DNA of 52,663 nucleotides from NCBI GenBank assembly GCA_015680685.1, contig MNCI01010525.1:1-52663 (forward strand). Reading direction: 5' to 3'. Both the position numbers and the translations under genes were made by a program. The DNA is from Gnetum montanum (taxonomy: Eukaryota > Streptophyta > Gnetopsida > Gnetales > Gnetaceae). Shown here piece after piece: positions 1-8,420 of the stretch (position 1 is the stretch's first letter; every line of letters starts with the position of its first letter). A model generated the notes under the pieces. That model saw only the letters and a list, made by a program, of their open reading frames with translations. It did no database searches and had not been told where the DNA came from.

Positions 1-167
1 GACGTTAAACTTAATTTAAAATAACCAACCAGGGCTAGTACTGACTGTTACTTCTAACATAGCTTACTTCATGAAGCACATCATTCCCTTAGCTATTGGT
101 ATGACACAATAATTGTAATAAACAACAAAAAAAATTATTTAATGTTTAAAAATGACAAACGCTCATT
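1..167. other. No recognisable gene; probably SYF1 intron
   Basis: AT-rich sequence ending at the N at 168. No codon structure on either strand. It is presumably intronic, but its placement is as uncertain as that of the neighbouring N-bounded pieces. Confidence 0.4.
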
Positions 168-198
168 NAAGCCTAAAATATTTCTTGTAATTTGACAG

Positions 199-243
199 TT
201 GCTGCAGAGGGCAATGAGCCAGTCCAAATGCAATTGCATAGAT
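199..243 (+). CDS. SYF1: SYF1 exon piece in inverted orientation (GNEPVQ region)
   Basis: On the plus strand, an acceptor-like run ending TTTGACAG at 198 is followed by codons reading AAEGNEPVQMQLHR. This is the SYF1 segment that should come immediately after VEVK of the 245-336 piece, but it lies on the opposite strand from the rest of the gene. The piece is bounded by Ns at 168 and 244. The simplest reading is a small contig placed in reverse orientation by the assembler, not a biological inversion. Confidence 0.75.
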
Positions 244-244
244 N

Positions 245-336
245 TGCTTGACTTCCACAGAAGGCTCAGCTGTGGCTCGTCTCATTAGCTCTATAGCACC
301 TTTGAAGTTCTTGTGCCTCAATTCCATTTCTGCCCA
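245..336 (-). CDS. SYF1: SYF1 exon piece (WAEMELRHKNF region)
   Basis: The minus strand of this 92-bp piece between Ns at 244 and 337 reads WAEMELRHKNFKGA and then RRATAEPSVEVK without a stop. In plant SYF1 this follows the YENH segment after roughly 30 further residues. Orientation agrees with exons 1 and 2. The exon edges are not visible because both ends abut an N. Reading through the N at 337 gives a spurious upstream ILKY, which comes from the neighbouring inverted piece. Confidence 0.82.
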
Positions 337-337
337 N

Positions 338-391
338 TACTTAAGGATTGCTACACCGCAAATTGTTATAAATTATGCACATCTTTTGGAG
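338..391 (+). CDS. SYF1: SYF1 exon piece, inverted and out of order (LRIATPQ region)
   Basis: On the plus strand, 18 codons from 338 read LRIATPQIVINYAHLLE after a first Tyr codon, followed by a GGTAATA donor at 391-392. In plant SYF1 this segment lies about 50 residues downstream of GNEPVQ, so it belongs after the 199-243 piece. In the scaffold it sits between exon 2 and the WAEMEL piece, and on the opposite strand. Ns at 337 and 435 bound it. Both order and orientation are therefore wrong for a continuous gene. Confidence 0.72.
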
Positions 392-435
392 GTAATAAAT
401 CATTATGATTTTTACTAATTTTAATCTGTACTTTN

Positions 436-1371
436 ATGATTTTCATATAACCTTGCAAAGGCAACCCACAATGTATGAGGTTTGCCTGCTGCCTTGAATG
501 GATCGACTGTCTTCACTGCCTCTGTAAAAGTCAAAATTTGTTTAGCAGGATTGTTCTTAAAAAGCTTGACCCTTTTGTGCCACTCATGTACATTATGAGG
601 GTTCTGTCTCAAAAGTACACTGCTCACAAGCTCTGGTCTCCTGTTCATTAAATGCTCCAATCTCTCTAAATGAAGATCAACATCATTTCCATCATTAAGC
701 CAGCAGCCTGAATGAATCTCTCTTGTAAATTTGTTGACTGCATCTGGTGGTTGACTCATTTCATCCTCTTCTTTCTTTTCCTCTTCCTCCATCTTTGCCG
801 CTAGCATGCTTTCTTCAAACTGAGCATAAGCATCAAAAATCACACTAAAATCCCCAACATTAATGACAGTTGTCATACCTTCTTCATAAATATCTTTTGC
901 CTTCTCAAATAATCCCCTTCTGATATAATAATCTGCAAGAGCAGTCCATAGCCTGCCCACCTCATCAGTAAACTTTCGTATTCCACCTCTGATAATAGCA
1001 TCAACTTTTAGTCCTGACACTTCATTTGCATGCTTTGTCATTAAATCACAAAGCTCCAGCCAAAGTTGGTGCTTATTTTTGTTCTTAATTGAATAAAAGC
1101 TTGGATCATTCAACACTCCAGCAAGCCTCTCTGCTGCCTCTTGCCAGAGTTCAGAGTCCAAGAGAAACTGAATGAAGTCTTCAATATGTGTTGGATCAAA
1201 CATCAAATACCTTCTATAAACCCTCAAGGAAGTTTCTACTGGAACTCCTTTCTGACTAACAAACTTTAGATATGGCTCCCATATTCTATCATGTTGTGTG
1301 ACAGGCAAGGAGCACAGTGCCCTGTCAAATGTCCTTCTTGCTCGTGTGAGAAATTTTTGGTCTACCAGCAC
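436..1371 (-). CDS. SYF1: SYF1/XAB2 homologue, exon 2 (HAT-repeat region)
   Basis: This exon continues the SYF1 frame directly from exon 1, starting GTG CTG GTA after the TTCAG acceptor and reading VLVDQKFLTRARRTFDRAL. It encodes about 312 residues of HAT repeats. Family-typical stretches include RIWEPYLKFVSQKGVP, ETSLRVYRRYL, DAIIRGGIRKFTDEVG, NRRPELVSSVLLRQNPHNV and GKPHTLWVAFARLYENH. A charged Glu/Lys-rich insertion (EEEEKKEEDE) lies near the middle, where the family is variable. There is no internal stop. The exon's 3' edge is not visible: the sequence runs into a single N at 435 after YENH. The apparent GT donor at 431-430 belongs to a piece that I believe is in the wrong orientation. 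About 30 residues expected after YENH in plant SYF1 are absent from the window. Confidence 0.92.
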
Positions 1372-1920
1372 CTGAATGCAGCAAAATTTACATAGTTAGC
1401 TCTGATCATATAAAACAAATCCTATCATGAATGTCACTCCAAACAATAAAATTTTAGTTCTCTAACATCTTTAGGACTGTAGGACATGCTTACCATTTTT
1501 CTCAATTATTAGAACGTGGTGCATCTTATCAAGGAAAACCTCATCATGTCTAAAGGTTTAATTACGAACTTTGTTATATATTTATAACATACATCTATAA
1601 TTTGGCAAAGAGAATCTGCAAAAATTGAGTTGAATTTTAGTTCTCTACTGTATTGAGAATTATAGAAGTCACCATTTTACCAGATTTGATGTATTCCATA
1701 ACAATTTTGGTCATATTGCTGTGATTCCAGGATAAGAAAAATAATTAATTCCAAATTGATAATAAATCTTGTGCTGCAAAGTATTTCTGAGTTCTCATGA
1801 ATTGTTGTTTTCCATGCATGCTCCCCTTCACCTTTGGAATTTCCTTCCTTGTGCATTGATATACGAAAACATAAACATAGAAGCCACAGATTTGTTTAGA
1901 GCAAATATGTTGATGTTATG

Positions 1921-2045
1921 GATGAAATATTATTTAGCATTACCAATAGGCTCTCCCTGGAATGTTACGGATGAAATATTATTTAGCATTACCAATCGAC
2001 TCTCCCCAAAGTGTTATTGACAGAATACTATTTAGCTCTACCAAT
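1921..2045. repeat. 49-bp tandem repeat in SYF1 intron 1
   Basis: Two close copies begin with GATGAAATATTATTTAGCAT at 1921 and 1970. A third, weaker copy starts near 2019 (AGAATACTATTTAGC, then TACCAAT). The period is about 49 bp. Confidence 0.8.
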
Positions 2046-2785
2046 CTATGACTGGTAGTTGGCCTCTTTGTCAAAAAGACTTCTTCAAACTATGTTAATC
2101 TACCTATGCAAAGTAATAAATTTAGAGCTATAACAAATGATTGAATGGATTGAACTTTGTCTGTCCCAATCAGCATTTAAAATTGAAGCATTCATTGCAC
2201 TTCAAAAGGGGTTTTACTTGTCATAAAAGGATAATATAATATATGCCTTGTAAAGAATGACAAAATGTAATTTTTCCCTTCATATACAAAGGTTTATCTA
2301 AATTTTTAGTTGAAAATAAAAGAGCTATATTATTTATTAGAATAACTATTTTTAATAGAAAGATATATGACATTTTTTTTTTGCAATGACAACAAATTGT
2401 GGAGGTTATCAGAATCGAAACTATGGTTATATACAGTCAACCCTCTCATATCTGCTATCTTCATAACTGATATCTTATGATAAAATAAGGTCATCACCCA
2501 CATTTCGAACTTGAAAATTTAGCTTTACTAGAAATTTGGATTTTCAAGTTTGAAGTGAGTTATTTTTATTGCATACCTGTAAATAAAGAACCTTAAGTTT
2601 TAAATCAGTGAATGCATGTTCTTAGTCGTCTTCCATCAATAATTCATATAGTTCACATGTACTATTTTGTAACCAACTCTGCTCATATTGAAATGGCAAA
2701 ATTATAAACATTATACATTCTGTGAAGGTTGTTAAAAGAAATTTACCATCCTTAAAACTATTCAAACTATTTTTCAGGAAACTTG

Positions 2786-2850
2786 AGTCTTTAGCTTAAT
2801 GGTTAGTATTGTTGAGTGTTGAGAATTCAGTTCAAAGTTTGAGTCAAAGT
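2786..2850 (+). repeat. tRNA-like SINE relic (candidate)
   Basis: The stretch carries an A-box-like TTAGCTTAATGGTTAG and, about 35 bp on, a B-box-like AGTTCAAAG. The spacing resembles that of a tRNA-derived SINE promoter. It cannot fold as an intact tRNA and no target duplication was found, so the call is tentative. Confidence 0.3.
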
Positions 2851-3775
2851 GCCCTACACAGTGGAAGCAATTAATTGACTGTATCTTGGACTTCTAATTT
2901 CTAACACAAACCCCACCCTAACAAAACAGAGACGGTTTTATAGTGATGCGTGTATTAGGTTTATGTTTTCTAATACATATTTTTATCATATTCACCGGGG
3001 GTTTTATTTTTATTTTTGAAGAATTCAACGAAAACTTCATTGCAATGGACTGGTAGCCTAAAATTCCGCCTGTCAATGAGATGTGCAAGGTAAACGTTGT
3101 CCTGCATATAGAAATCAAGAGAGCCCTTCAAATTTTATGCTTGGTTCCAGTGGAGATTTAAATTTTTTATGCTCTTCTATGAAAATGAAAGAAAAAATTG
3201 ATGTTTTAGATACCAACTTAAGACAAACATTTCAAGATAGAAAAGAAAAAATATCCTCCACCATTATATCAAGAATGAAATTATACGAATAAAACGCAGC
3301 AAGTACATGACCAACCTAAAAGGCTCCGGCGGTGCCCATGTCTCACTGAAACCTCCTCAAAGAAGTAGTATGTACCATTCAAGTTATAAAAACAAAACAA
3401 TTTATTTTGCTGCATCAGTTGTGCCAACCGTAATGTAAAAAGAAAGACTCTCTGAAAAGTTCATAACAACTGTACCAAGTTTTCTTTCACGTTTTCCATT
3501 AGGAACAGAACAGTCCCATCGGTTGCCTAAAAGCACATCAACAATCCAAACTTCTCAATTTGTTCAACGTGCACAACAAAACCAGCCCCTTCAAATCCCA
3601 ATGGCCTCGCATAAGCAAAATAACGGAAGAAAATATCCAGGGAGTAGCAAAAGATGCAAAATTACTACTACCCAACGGCGGCAGGAAACTAAATTCCTTG
3701 AACACAGCACCTAATGCCTTAAAAAATCAAACAGGATAAAGCATAAAAACAAATTACAAAAAAGCTAAAGCGTAC

Positions 3776-4111
3776 CTGCAAATACATTATCCAAATCCGA
3801 GGCATCCTGTGCATTGTGACAAGCGCTCGCTCAAAAGTATTGTTGAGATTCTCATACAGTCGGTGATTGATAGGCAAACCTCTGACTAAATTCATTTTTT
3901 CGGAAAGATAAGCATGCCAGATTTTGTAGCTGCCAGGGAGGGCTTTGAGAGCTCTTTCGTAGATGGTCCTCCGTTTCTCGAAGGGCGCTTCTCTGCGAGC
4001 AACTAGGTAGCGCCACCAGAGCTTCAGAGTGAACGGATTTCTCAATAACTCCTCCTCGTATATCAAATCGTCGTCGCTCGGATACATGGTCTCTGAAATC
4101 ACGGACGACAT
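3776..4111 (-). CDS. SYF1: SYF1/XAB2 homologue, exon 1 (N-terminus)
   Basis: This exon encodes the first 112 residues of a homologue of SYF1 (XAB2), a scaffold of the Prp19-associated complex acting in pre-mRNA splicing in the nucleus. The protein opens MSSVISETMYPSDDDLIYEE and contains HAT-type helical repeats with the usual Trp/Tyr spacing (LKLWWRYLVA near residue 30, KIWHAYLS near 62, RIWIMYLQ at the end). I chose the ATG at 4111 because acidic residues and EEELLRNPF follow it, as in plant SYF1 proteins I recall. The exon ends CAG before a GTACGC donor at 3775-3770, in phase 0. It joins in frame to exon 2 at 1371, whose acceptor is TTCAG. The exon has no stop or frameshift, so the gene looks functional here. 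Identification rests on remembered family sequence; no search was run. Confidence 0.9.
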
Positions 4112-4360
4112 GTTTGCAATTTGCGGCTCCTAAAACCCTAACTCACTTTCAACTGAGAAGTCTATTTGAAACGGCCCTTGTCTAAGCTTCTCGTGGTATG
4201 GCAAAGTCGGCCTAAAGTCTCGTTTTTGAGCCCGTAATAAAAAAATGAAAGGCGATGAAGCTCGATTCTGCAGCAACCCTACACTGCACTGCGAATCCGG
4301 GATCGCAGACGCAGAGTTTCTCGCTCTTTAGGGTTTGGGGGTAGGGTTTGGGGGTGGGGG
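4112..4360 (-). promoter_or_regulatory. SYF1 5' UTR and promoter with telo-box motifs
   Basis: Upstream of the SYF1 start codon lies an AAACCCTAA telo-box at 4133-4141, and two more related motifs on the other strand (TTTAGGGTTTG at 4328-4338 and GTAGGGTTTG at 4341-4350). Telo-boxes are common near start sites of plant housekeeping genes, including those for RNA and translation machinery. No TATA box is obvious. The transcription start cannot be placed from sequence alone. Confidence 0.5.
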
Positions 4361-4415
4361 TTTGTTGAGGTGAGCGACACACTGAGAACAAAAATTAAAA
4401 GCAAAACGTTAACAG

Positions 4416-4452
4416 AGCTCAAAGTTGGAAGATGACCCCGGTTTTTAAGCTC
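4416..4452. repeat. Duplicated upstream segment, copy 1
   Basis: The block reading GATGACCCCGGTTTTTAAGC at 4431-4450, with AGAGCTCAAAGTTGGAA before it, recurs in rearranged form at 5380-5430. There, GATGACCCCAGTTTTTAAGC is followed by CTCAATGTTGGAAGATGACC. A second upstream block (GCGAATCCGGGATCGCAGA near 4290) recurs near 6075. This indicates local duplication of SYF1 upstream DNA. Confidence 0.6.
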
Positions 4453-4629
4453 GTGATTGGTGGCGGTTATAAACACGAGTATTTATTGTAAAATAACCAG
4501 ACGATTTGTTTGGGATAGCATCCTTCTTTGTACTGGTGGAAAGCATTAGCGTATACTTTCGCGCGTCTTCTTTTTGAAAATGCCAAAGTTGCTTTGACCC
4601 TCACGATAAGATAATGTTACTATCATGCT

Positions 4630-5229
4630 GTTTAGGCCATGGTGGTGCTGCTGCTTCTGCTTTTGGTTCTTGTAACTATCATCCTGTTCCTTGATGGTGT
4701 ACATTCATGAAGGATAGCCTGCCTTGGCTTACCAGAACTTGGCCTGCATTTTTTATTTTTTATTTTGTGGATTGCCATATATGTCAACATTGCATTGACC
4801 ATTAGTTTGCCAAAGGTACTAGGAGAGAGTAACTGTGGTGGATCTCCACATCCATTTGGAGGCATTGTTGGTGCCCGTGTTTACACCCTGCTGCTTTGGA
4901 AGTCTCCATGGTTGTTGAATTTTGACTGGCCAAAGTCATTATCCCAAGGAATAAAAACGCAAATGACTACTTAGAAAGCATCCACGATTCAAGGAACTTT
5001 AATTTTGTTATGCAATCAATATGTCCACTTCTACTGTTAATCTACAAGAATTGATGGTCCCTTCGTATTAGGTTTGGTCCTAGTGTAGAAAGGATCATGA
5101 GTAATTGACGTGAGCTTGTCTTCATCCATTGATGCTTTGATCTTGGAGATAATCTCGGAAGCAAGTCCAGGTTGTATAATGCAATTTATTTTCTCGAGGC
5201 AGAAGCAGCAGCACCACCATGGCCTAAAC
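4630..5229. repeat. 600-bp segment bounded by perfect 31-bp inverted repeats
   Basis: The 31 bases at 4630-4660 are exactly repeated in inverted orientation at 5199-5229; the arm begins GTTTAGGCCATGGTGGTGCT. Arms this long and perfect, 600 bp apart, suggest a small terminal-inverted-repeat element or a recent inverted duplication. No matching target-site duplication was seen. The interior has only short open frames with no recognised product. Confidence 0.65.
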
Positions 5230-5870
5230 AAGCGGCATTTGTCTCTGGCAACTGGTCCACGAGAAATGGCATTTGTCTCCTGAGCATTAGGTCAACGGGG
5301 CCCGGCGTGCGCTCGCAAAAGTTTCCATATCGACCTTTTCGTGTGAAGTCGAATCCTTCGCCAAATCCATTGGAATTTCGATGACCCCAGTTTTTAAGCT
5401 CAATGTTGGAAGATGACCCCGACCCCTGTCACCTGCAACAAGACATCACCTTATCGCAGCCCTTCGGACAACACCACAAGTGAAAAGGAGACCAATACAA
5501 CTAACTCAAAGAGAAACTATTTTAAAAAAAGTAATATTATTGATAAAGCTTAGTTCTCGACATTGAAGTTGAACAATACTAGCAATAGAGCATTTCATAA
5601 CGTAGTCAAATTCATTGTAGTTTGTGTTTTGATACCAAGCATCTAGGCGACATTTCCAAATAAAGAAGATAATCTCAAATAAGAGGATTTTTCACGCTTT
5701 TTGAAGGTGATGCTTAACACAATCATCTTGAAAGATACATTGAGCAAAACCAATAGAATGGTTAGGAAGGAAGACTTGGAGAGATTGACACCATTTCCAA
5801 ATGTGTTAAGAGAATGAGCAATCCCAAAAGACATGTTGAAAAGAGTCATCCGCTTTACAAAGAGAGTTTA
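5230..5870. other. Intergenic sequence without a recognisable gene
   Basis: Apart from the rearranged duplicate of SYF1 upstream DNA at 5380-5430, this stretch shows no convincing coding region. A 68-codon open frame on the minus strand near 5643-5849 has no recognisable motif. Confidence 0.5.
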
Positions 5871-6260
5871 TCTCTCATGTGAGGTAATAATAACCTTAAA
5901 AAATAACAATGTGTATGCTTAAACCATTAAATAGAAAACATAATAACCTTAAAAAATAACAATGTGTATGCTTAAACCATTAAATAGAAAACCCTAAAAA
6001 ATAACAATGTGTATGCCTAAACCGTTAAATAGAAAATACTAAAAAATATATGGAAAGGATGCTCTAGCATTCTTGCGAATCCAGGATCACAGAGTTTCTC
6101 TCTCTCTAGGGATGCTTCTCATGTGAGGTAATAATAACCTTAAAAAATAGCAATGTGTATGCTTAAACTGTGAAATAGAAAACCCTAAAAAATAACAATG
6201 TGTATGCTTAAACCGTTAAATAGAAAATACTAAAAATATATGGAAAGGAAAAACTTTTCT
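5870..6260. repeat. Compound tandem repeat (about 55-bp units in a 242-bp duplication)
   Basis: Short units built around AATAACAATGTGTATGC and ending near AAATAGAAAA repeat several times. The whole block starting ATGTGAGGTAATAATAACC recurs at 5877 and 6119, a shift of 242 bp, giving a two-level tandem structure. A copy of the GCGAATCCAGGATCACAGAG motif from the SYF1 upstream region is embedded near 6075. Confidence 0.75.
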
Positions 6261-6344
6261 ATTAGGGATGTCTATTTAACTGTCCACCTTTACCATTGAT
6301 GCTTTAAAAATTTAGGGAAGAAAATTAATTTTTGGTAAAGAAGA

Positions 6345-6840
6345 TAACAATGAGGTGTTAACTTAGTAATAAAGGGGTGTTAGAACTTGAAATAATAAAA
6401 ACATAGTACAAATGTTTATAACTCAATGCTGCTTAGGAGAATCAAACTTGGGGTACTAGGCTAAAACCTTATTGTTAATTAACTTAGCAGTAAAACTCTT
6501 GATTTGAAAATTTTAAATTATCAATTCAATTTTCGTGGGCAATACAAAGTTATAAAGTTCTAATTTGACTCTATGTCATGTGGGGGATTGTTGGAACCCG
6601 AACTTCTTTTTATAATAATATTTACCTTGAAAACATATAGTCAAGCTAGAACTTTATAACTCAACATTGTCCATCAAAATTTAACCCATGACTTGGAGCT
6701 TTCAAATCAAGAGTCTTACTGCTAGACTAACACTTCATTCTTAGGTACACTCATAGTCTTACCACTATGCTAACACCTCATTGTTTGGGGCCAAATATTA
6801 TTTTAAAAAAAATGTTTCAAGTTCTAAACACCACCCCTCA
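6345..6840. repeat. Imperfect 500-bp hairpin of tRNA-like SINE relics
   Basis: Sequence left of about 6590 is similar to the reverse complement of sequence to the right. For example, CAGTAAAACTCTTGATTTGA near 6488 pairs with the complement of 6700-6722, and the ATGAGGTGTTA blocks near 6350 and 6780 also pair. On the minus strand of the right arm, TAGTCTAGCAGTAAGA followed by CATGGGTTAAATT resembles the A and B boxes of a tRNA-derived SINE. I infer two head-to-head SINE copies. No intact tRNA is present. Confidence 0.4.
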
Positions 6841-7019
6841 TCTTTGCGCTCTAAATATTAGTAGGGAAGATGGTTTTAGTCTTAACAATATTTACATCAC
6901 TTTCGATATTTGTGCTTGAATTTAAAATAACAAAAGGATTCGAAATAATAATAGAAAGCTTTGACAAAATACTAACTTTTGTAGCAAAGAAAGATTCAAT
7001 TGAAAATCATGGTACATAC

Positions 7020-7381
7020 TGATGAGTGATGAGGTACCCCTACACTCAACCATATGAATACGAGTGTTTCACGTGCGATCCGCTCAAACTCCAAGGACTA
7101 AGTGCCTATGCACCCTAATGGAACACTCGTGATTAATCATTCATTGTCTTCCCAAACTTACTTGTATTGTCACGATTGTATGGTTAAGTAAGCTTGAGGT
7201 ATGTGATTTTTATAGCTTTTTGTTTTTTATGTCTTCTACTAATAAAGGAAAGGGAGAGAAAGCTAAGTGGCTAACTTATATTAACTATTCATTAACTAAT
7301 TCTAAATGTTCCTAACACCAGTATTCGTTCCCACTCATTGTACACATCCTAAACTAGTACAACGCTGCTGGGTTACCAAAC
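7020..7381 (-). repeat. Element A 3' LTR (truncated)
   Basis: The LTR end TGATGAGTGATGAGGTACCC at 7020 matches 13499 of the 5' LTR. The match continues to GGGTTACCAAAC at about 7381 and then stops abruptly inside integrase coding sequence. Only some 360 bp of an LTR about 800 bp long remain. Confidence 0.85.
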
Positions 7382-8420
7382 AGGTTCCAGTAGAGAACCT
7401 TATCTCCTAGTTGATAATTAACCTTCTGAATTTTCAAGTCATGACGTTGCTTGTTATATGCCTTGTGCAACTCATTTGATGACAAGGTAGCTAATCAGTT
7501 TTCGTCTAGCATGTTTAAAGTTGCCAATCTTTGTTTTTGTGCTAGATCTAGATCGAGGTGGAGGTCATTAGCCATTGATGGTGTATGGAGCTTGGTTTGA
7601 ATCGAAAGCGCTAGAAGCTTTCCGTACACTAACTCATAGGGAGAATAGCTTATATGGAGTTTCCAGGTGGAGCGGTATGCCTAGAGAGCATCATTCAATT
7701 TAGTGCTCCAATCTTGCCTATACTTGCTAATTGTTTTAGTCAATATTTTAGCGATCTCCCTGTTGGTGACCTCAGCTTGTCCGTTAGCTTGGGGGTGATA
7801 AGGTGTAGTCAATTTATGTTCAACCCCTAAGCTTTGCATTAGCTTTCAAAAAGTTGCACTTGTGAAGTGTGTTCCATTATCCGAAATAAGTGCACGTGGC
7901 ACACCAAACCTATTTACGGTTTGTTGTTGCACAAATTGTGTAGCTGTGGATGATGTGTAGTCTTTAACTGCAACTGCTTCAGCCCATTTTGTCAAATAGT
8001 CTACGGCAACAACAATGTAAGCTTTTCCATTGGACATTGCCCCATAAAGTCTATTCCCCAAATGTCAAAGGGTTCTAACGGTTGAATCCATTGTTGCAAA
8101 TCCTCCATTCTAGCAGTCATTCCCCCATCACGTTGACAATGCTCACAAGATTGGACAAATTGATGGGCATCCCAAAATAATGTTGGTCAATAATATCCTA
8201 CAAGCAAGATCTTAATAGCCGTTCATCTCCCTGCATAGTGACCCCCACAAGGGCCCTCATGAGCATCTTGGAGAACTCTCAGTTGGTCTACCTCGAGCAC
8301 ACACCATCGAACCAAGCCATCAGGACATACTTTGTAAAGTTGTCCATTGATCTCCATGAAGTACTTGGCTTTGTGAAGAAATTGTTGTTTCTTCCTAGGG
8401 TCCAACTCCTGTGGTGTTTG
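7382..8420 (-). pseudogene. Element A integrase
   Basis: Reading on the minus strand, an N-terminal zinc-binding part is visible near 8130-8260: GPCGGHYAGR, then GYYWPTLFWDAH, then CEHCQRDGG. The catalytic core follows, with WGIDFMG near 8050, AVDYLTKWAEAVAV, and the second Asp in ALISDNGTHF near 7880. Then come YHPQANGQAEVTNREI, carrying the catalytic Glu, and STWKLHISYSPYELVYGKL. The C-terminal part stops at QLGDKVLYWNL, where the sequence jumps into the LTR. Stops interrupt it at several points, including one after CGGHYAGR. The catalytic D, D and E are still readable; the protein would be truncated and inactive. Confidence 0.88.

Larger units (their letters stand above)
1372..3775 (-). 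other. SYF1 intron 1 (2.4 kb)
   Basis: The intron is bounded by a GT donor at 3775-3774 and an AG acceptor at 1373-1372 on the minus strand. It is AT-rich. It holds a short 49-bp tandem repeat near 1921-2045 and a tRNA-like relic near 2786-2850. Several short open frames (for example around 2918-3292 and 3523-3714) lack codon structure or similarity and are treated as chance. Long introns of this kind are typical of large plant genomes. Confidence 0.75.

Noticed and set aside
337-431. 81-95 bp intron between SYF1 exon 2 and WAEMEL
   Set aside because: The apparent donor and acceptor lie in an N-bounded piece whose plus strand encodes a later SYF1 exon. Using it would also delete about 30 conserved residues.
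2786-2850. Functional tRNA gene
   Set aside because: Only A- and B-box-like motifs are present. Acceptor and anticodon stems do not pair.
4632-4974. Short opposing frames inside the 31-bp inverted-repeat segment
   Set aside because: Both are short, without motifs, and begin in the repeat arm. There is no evidence of real coding.
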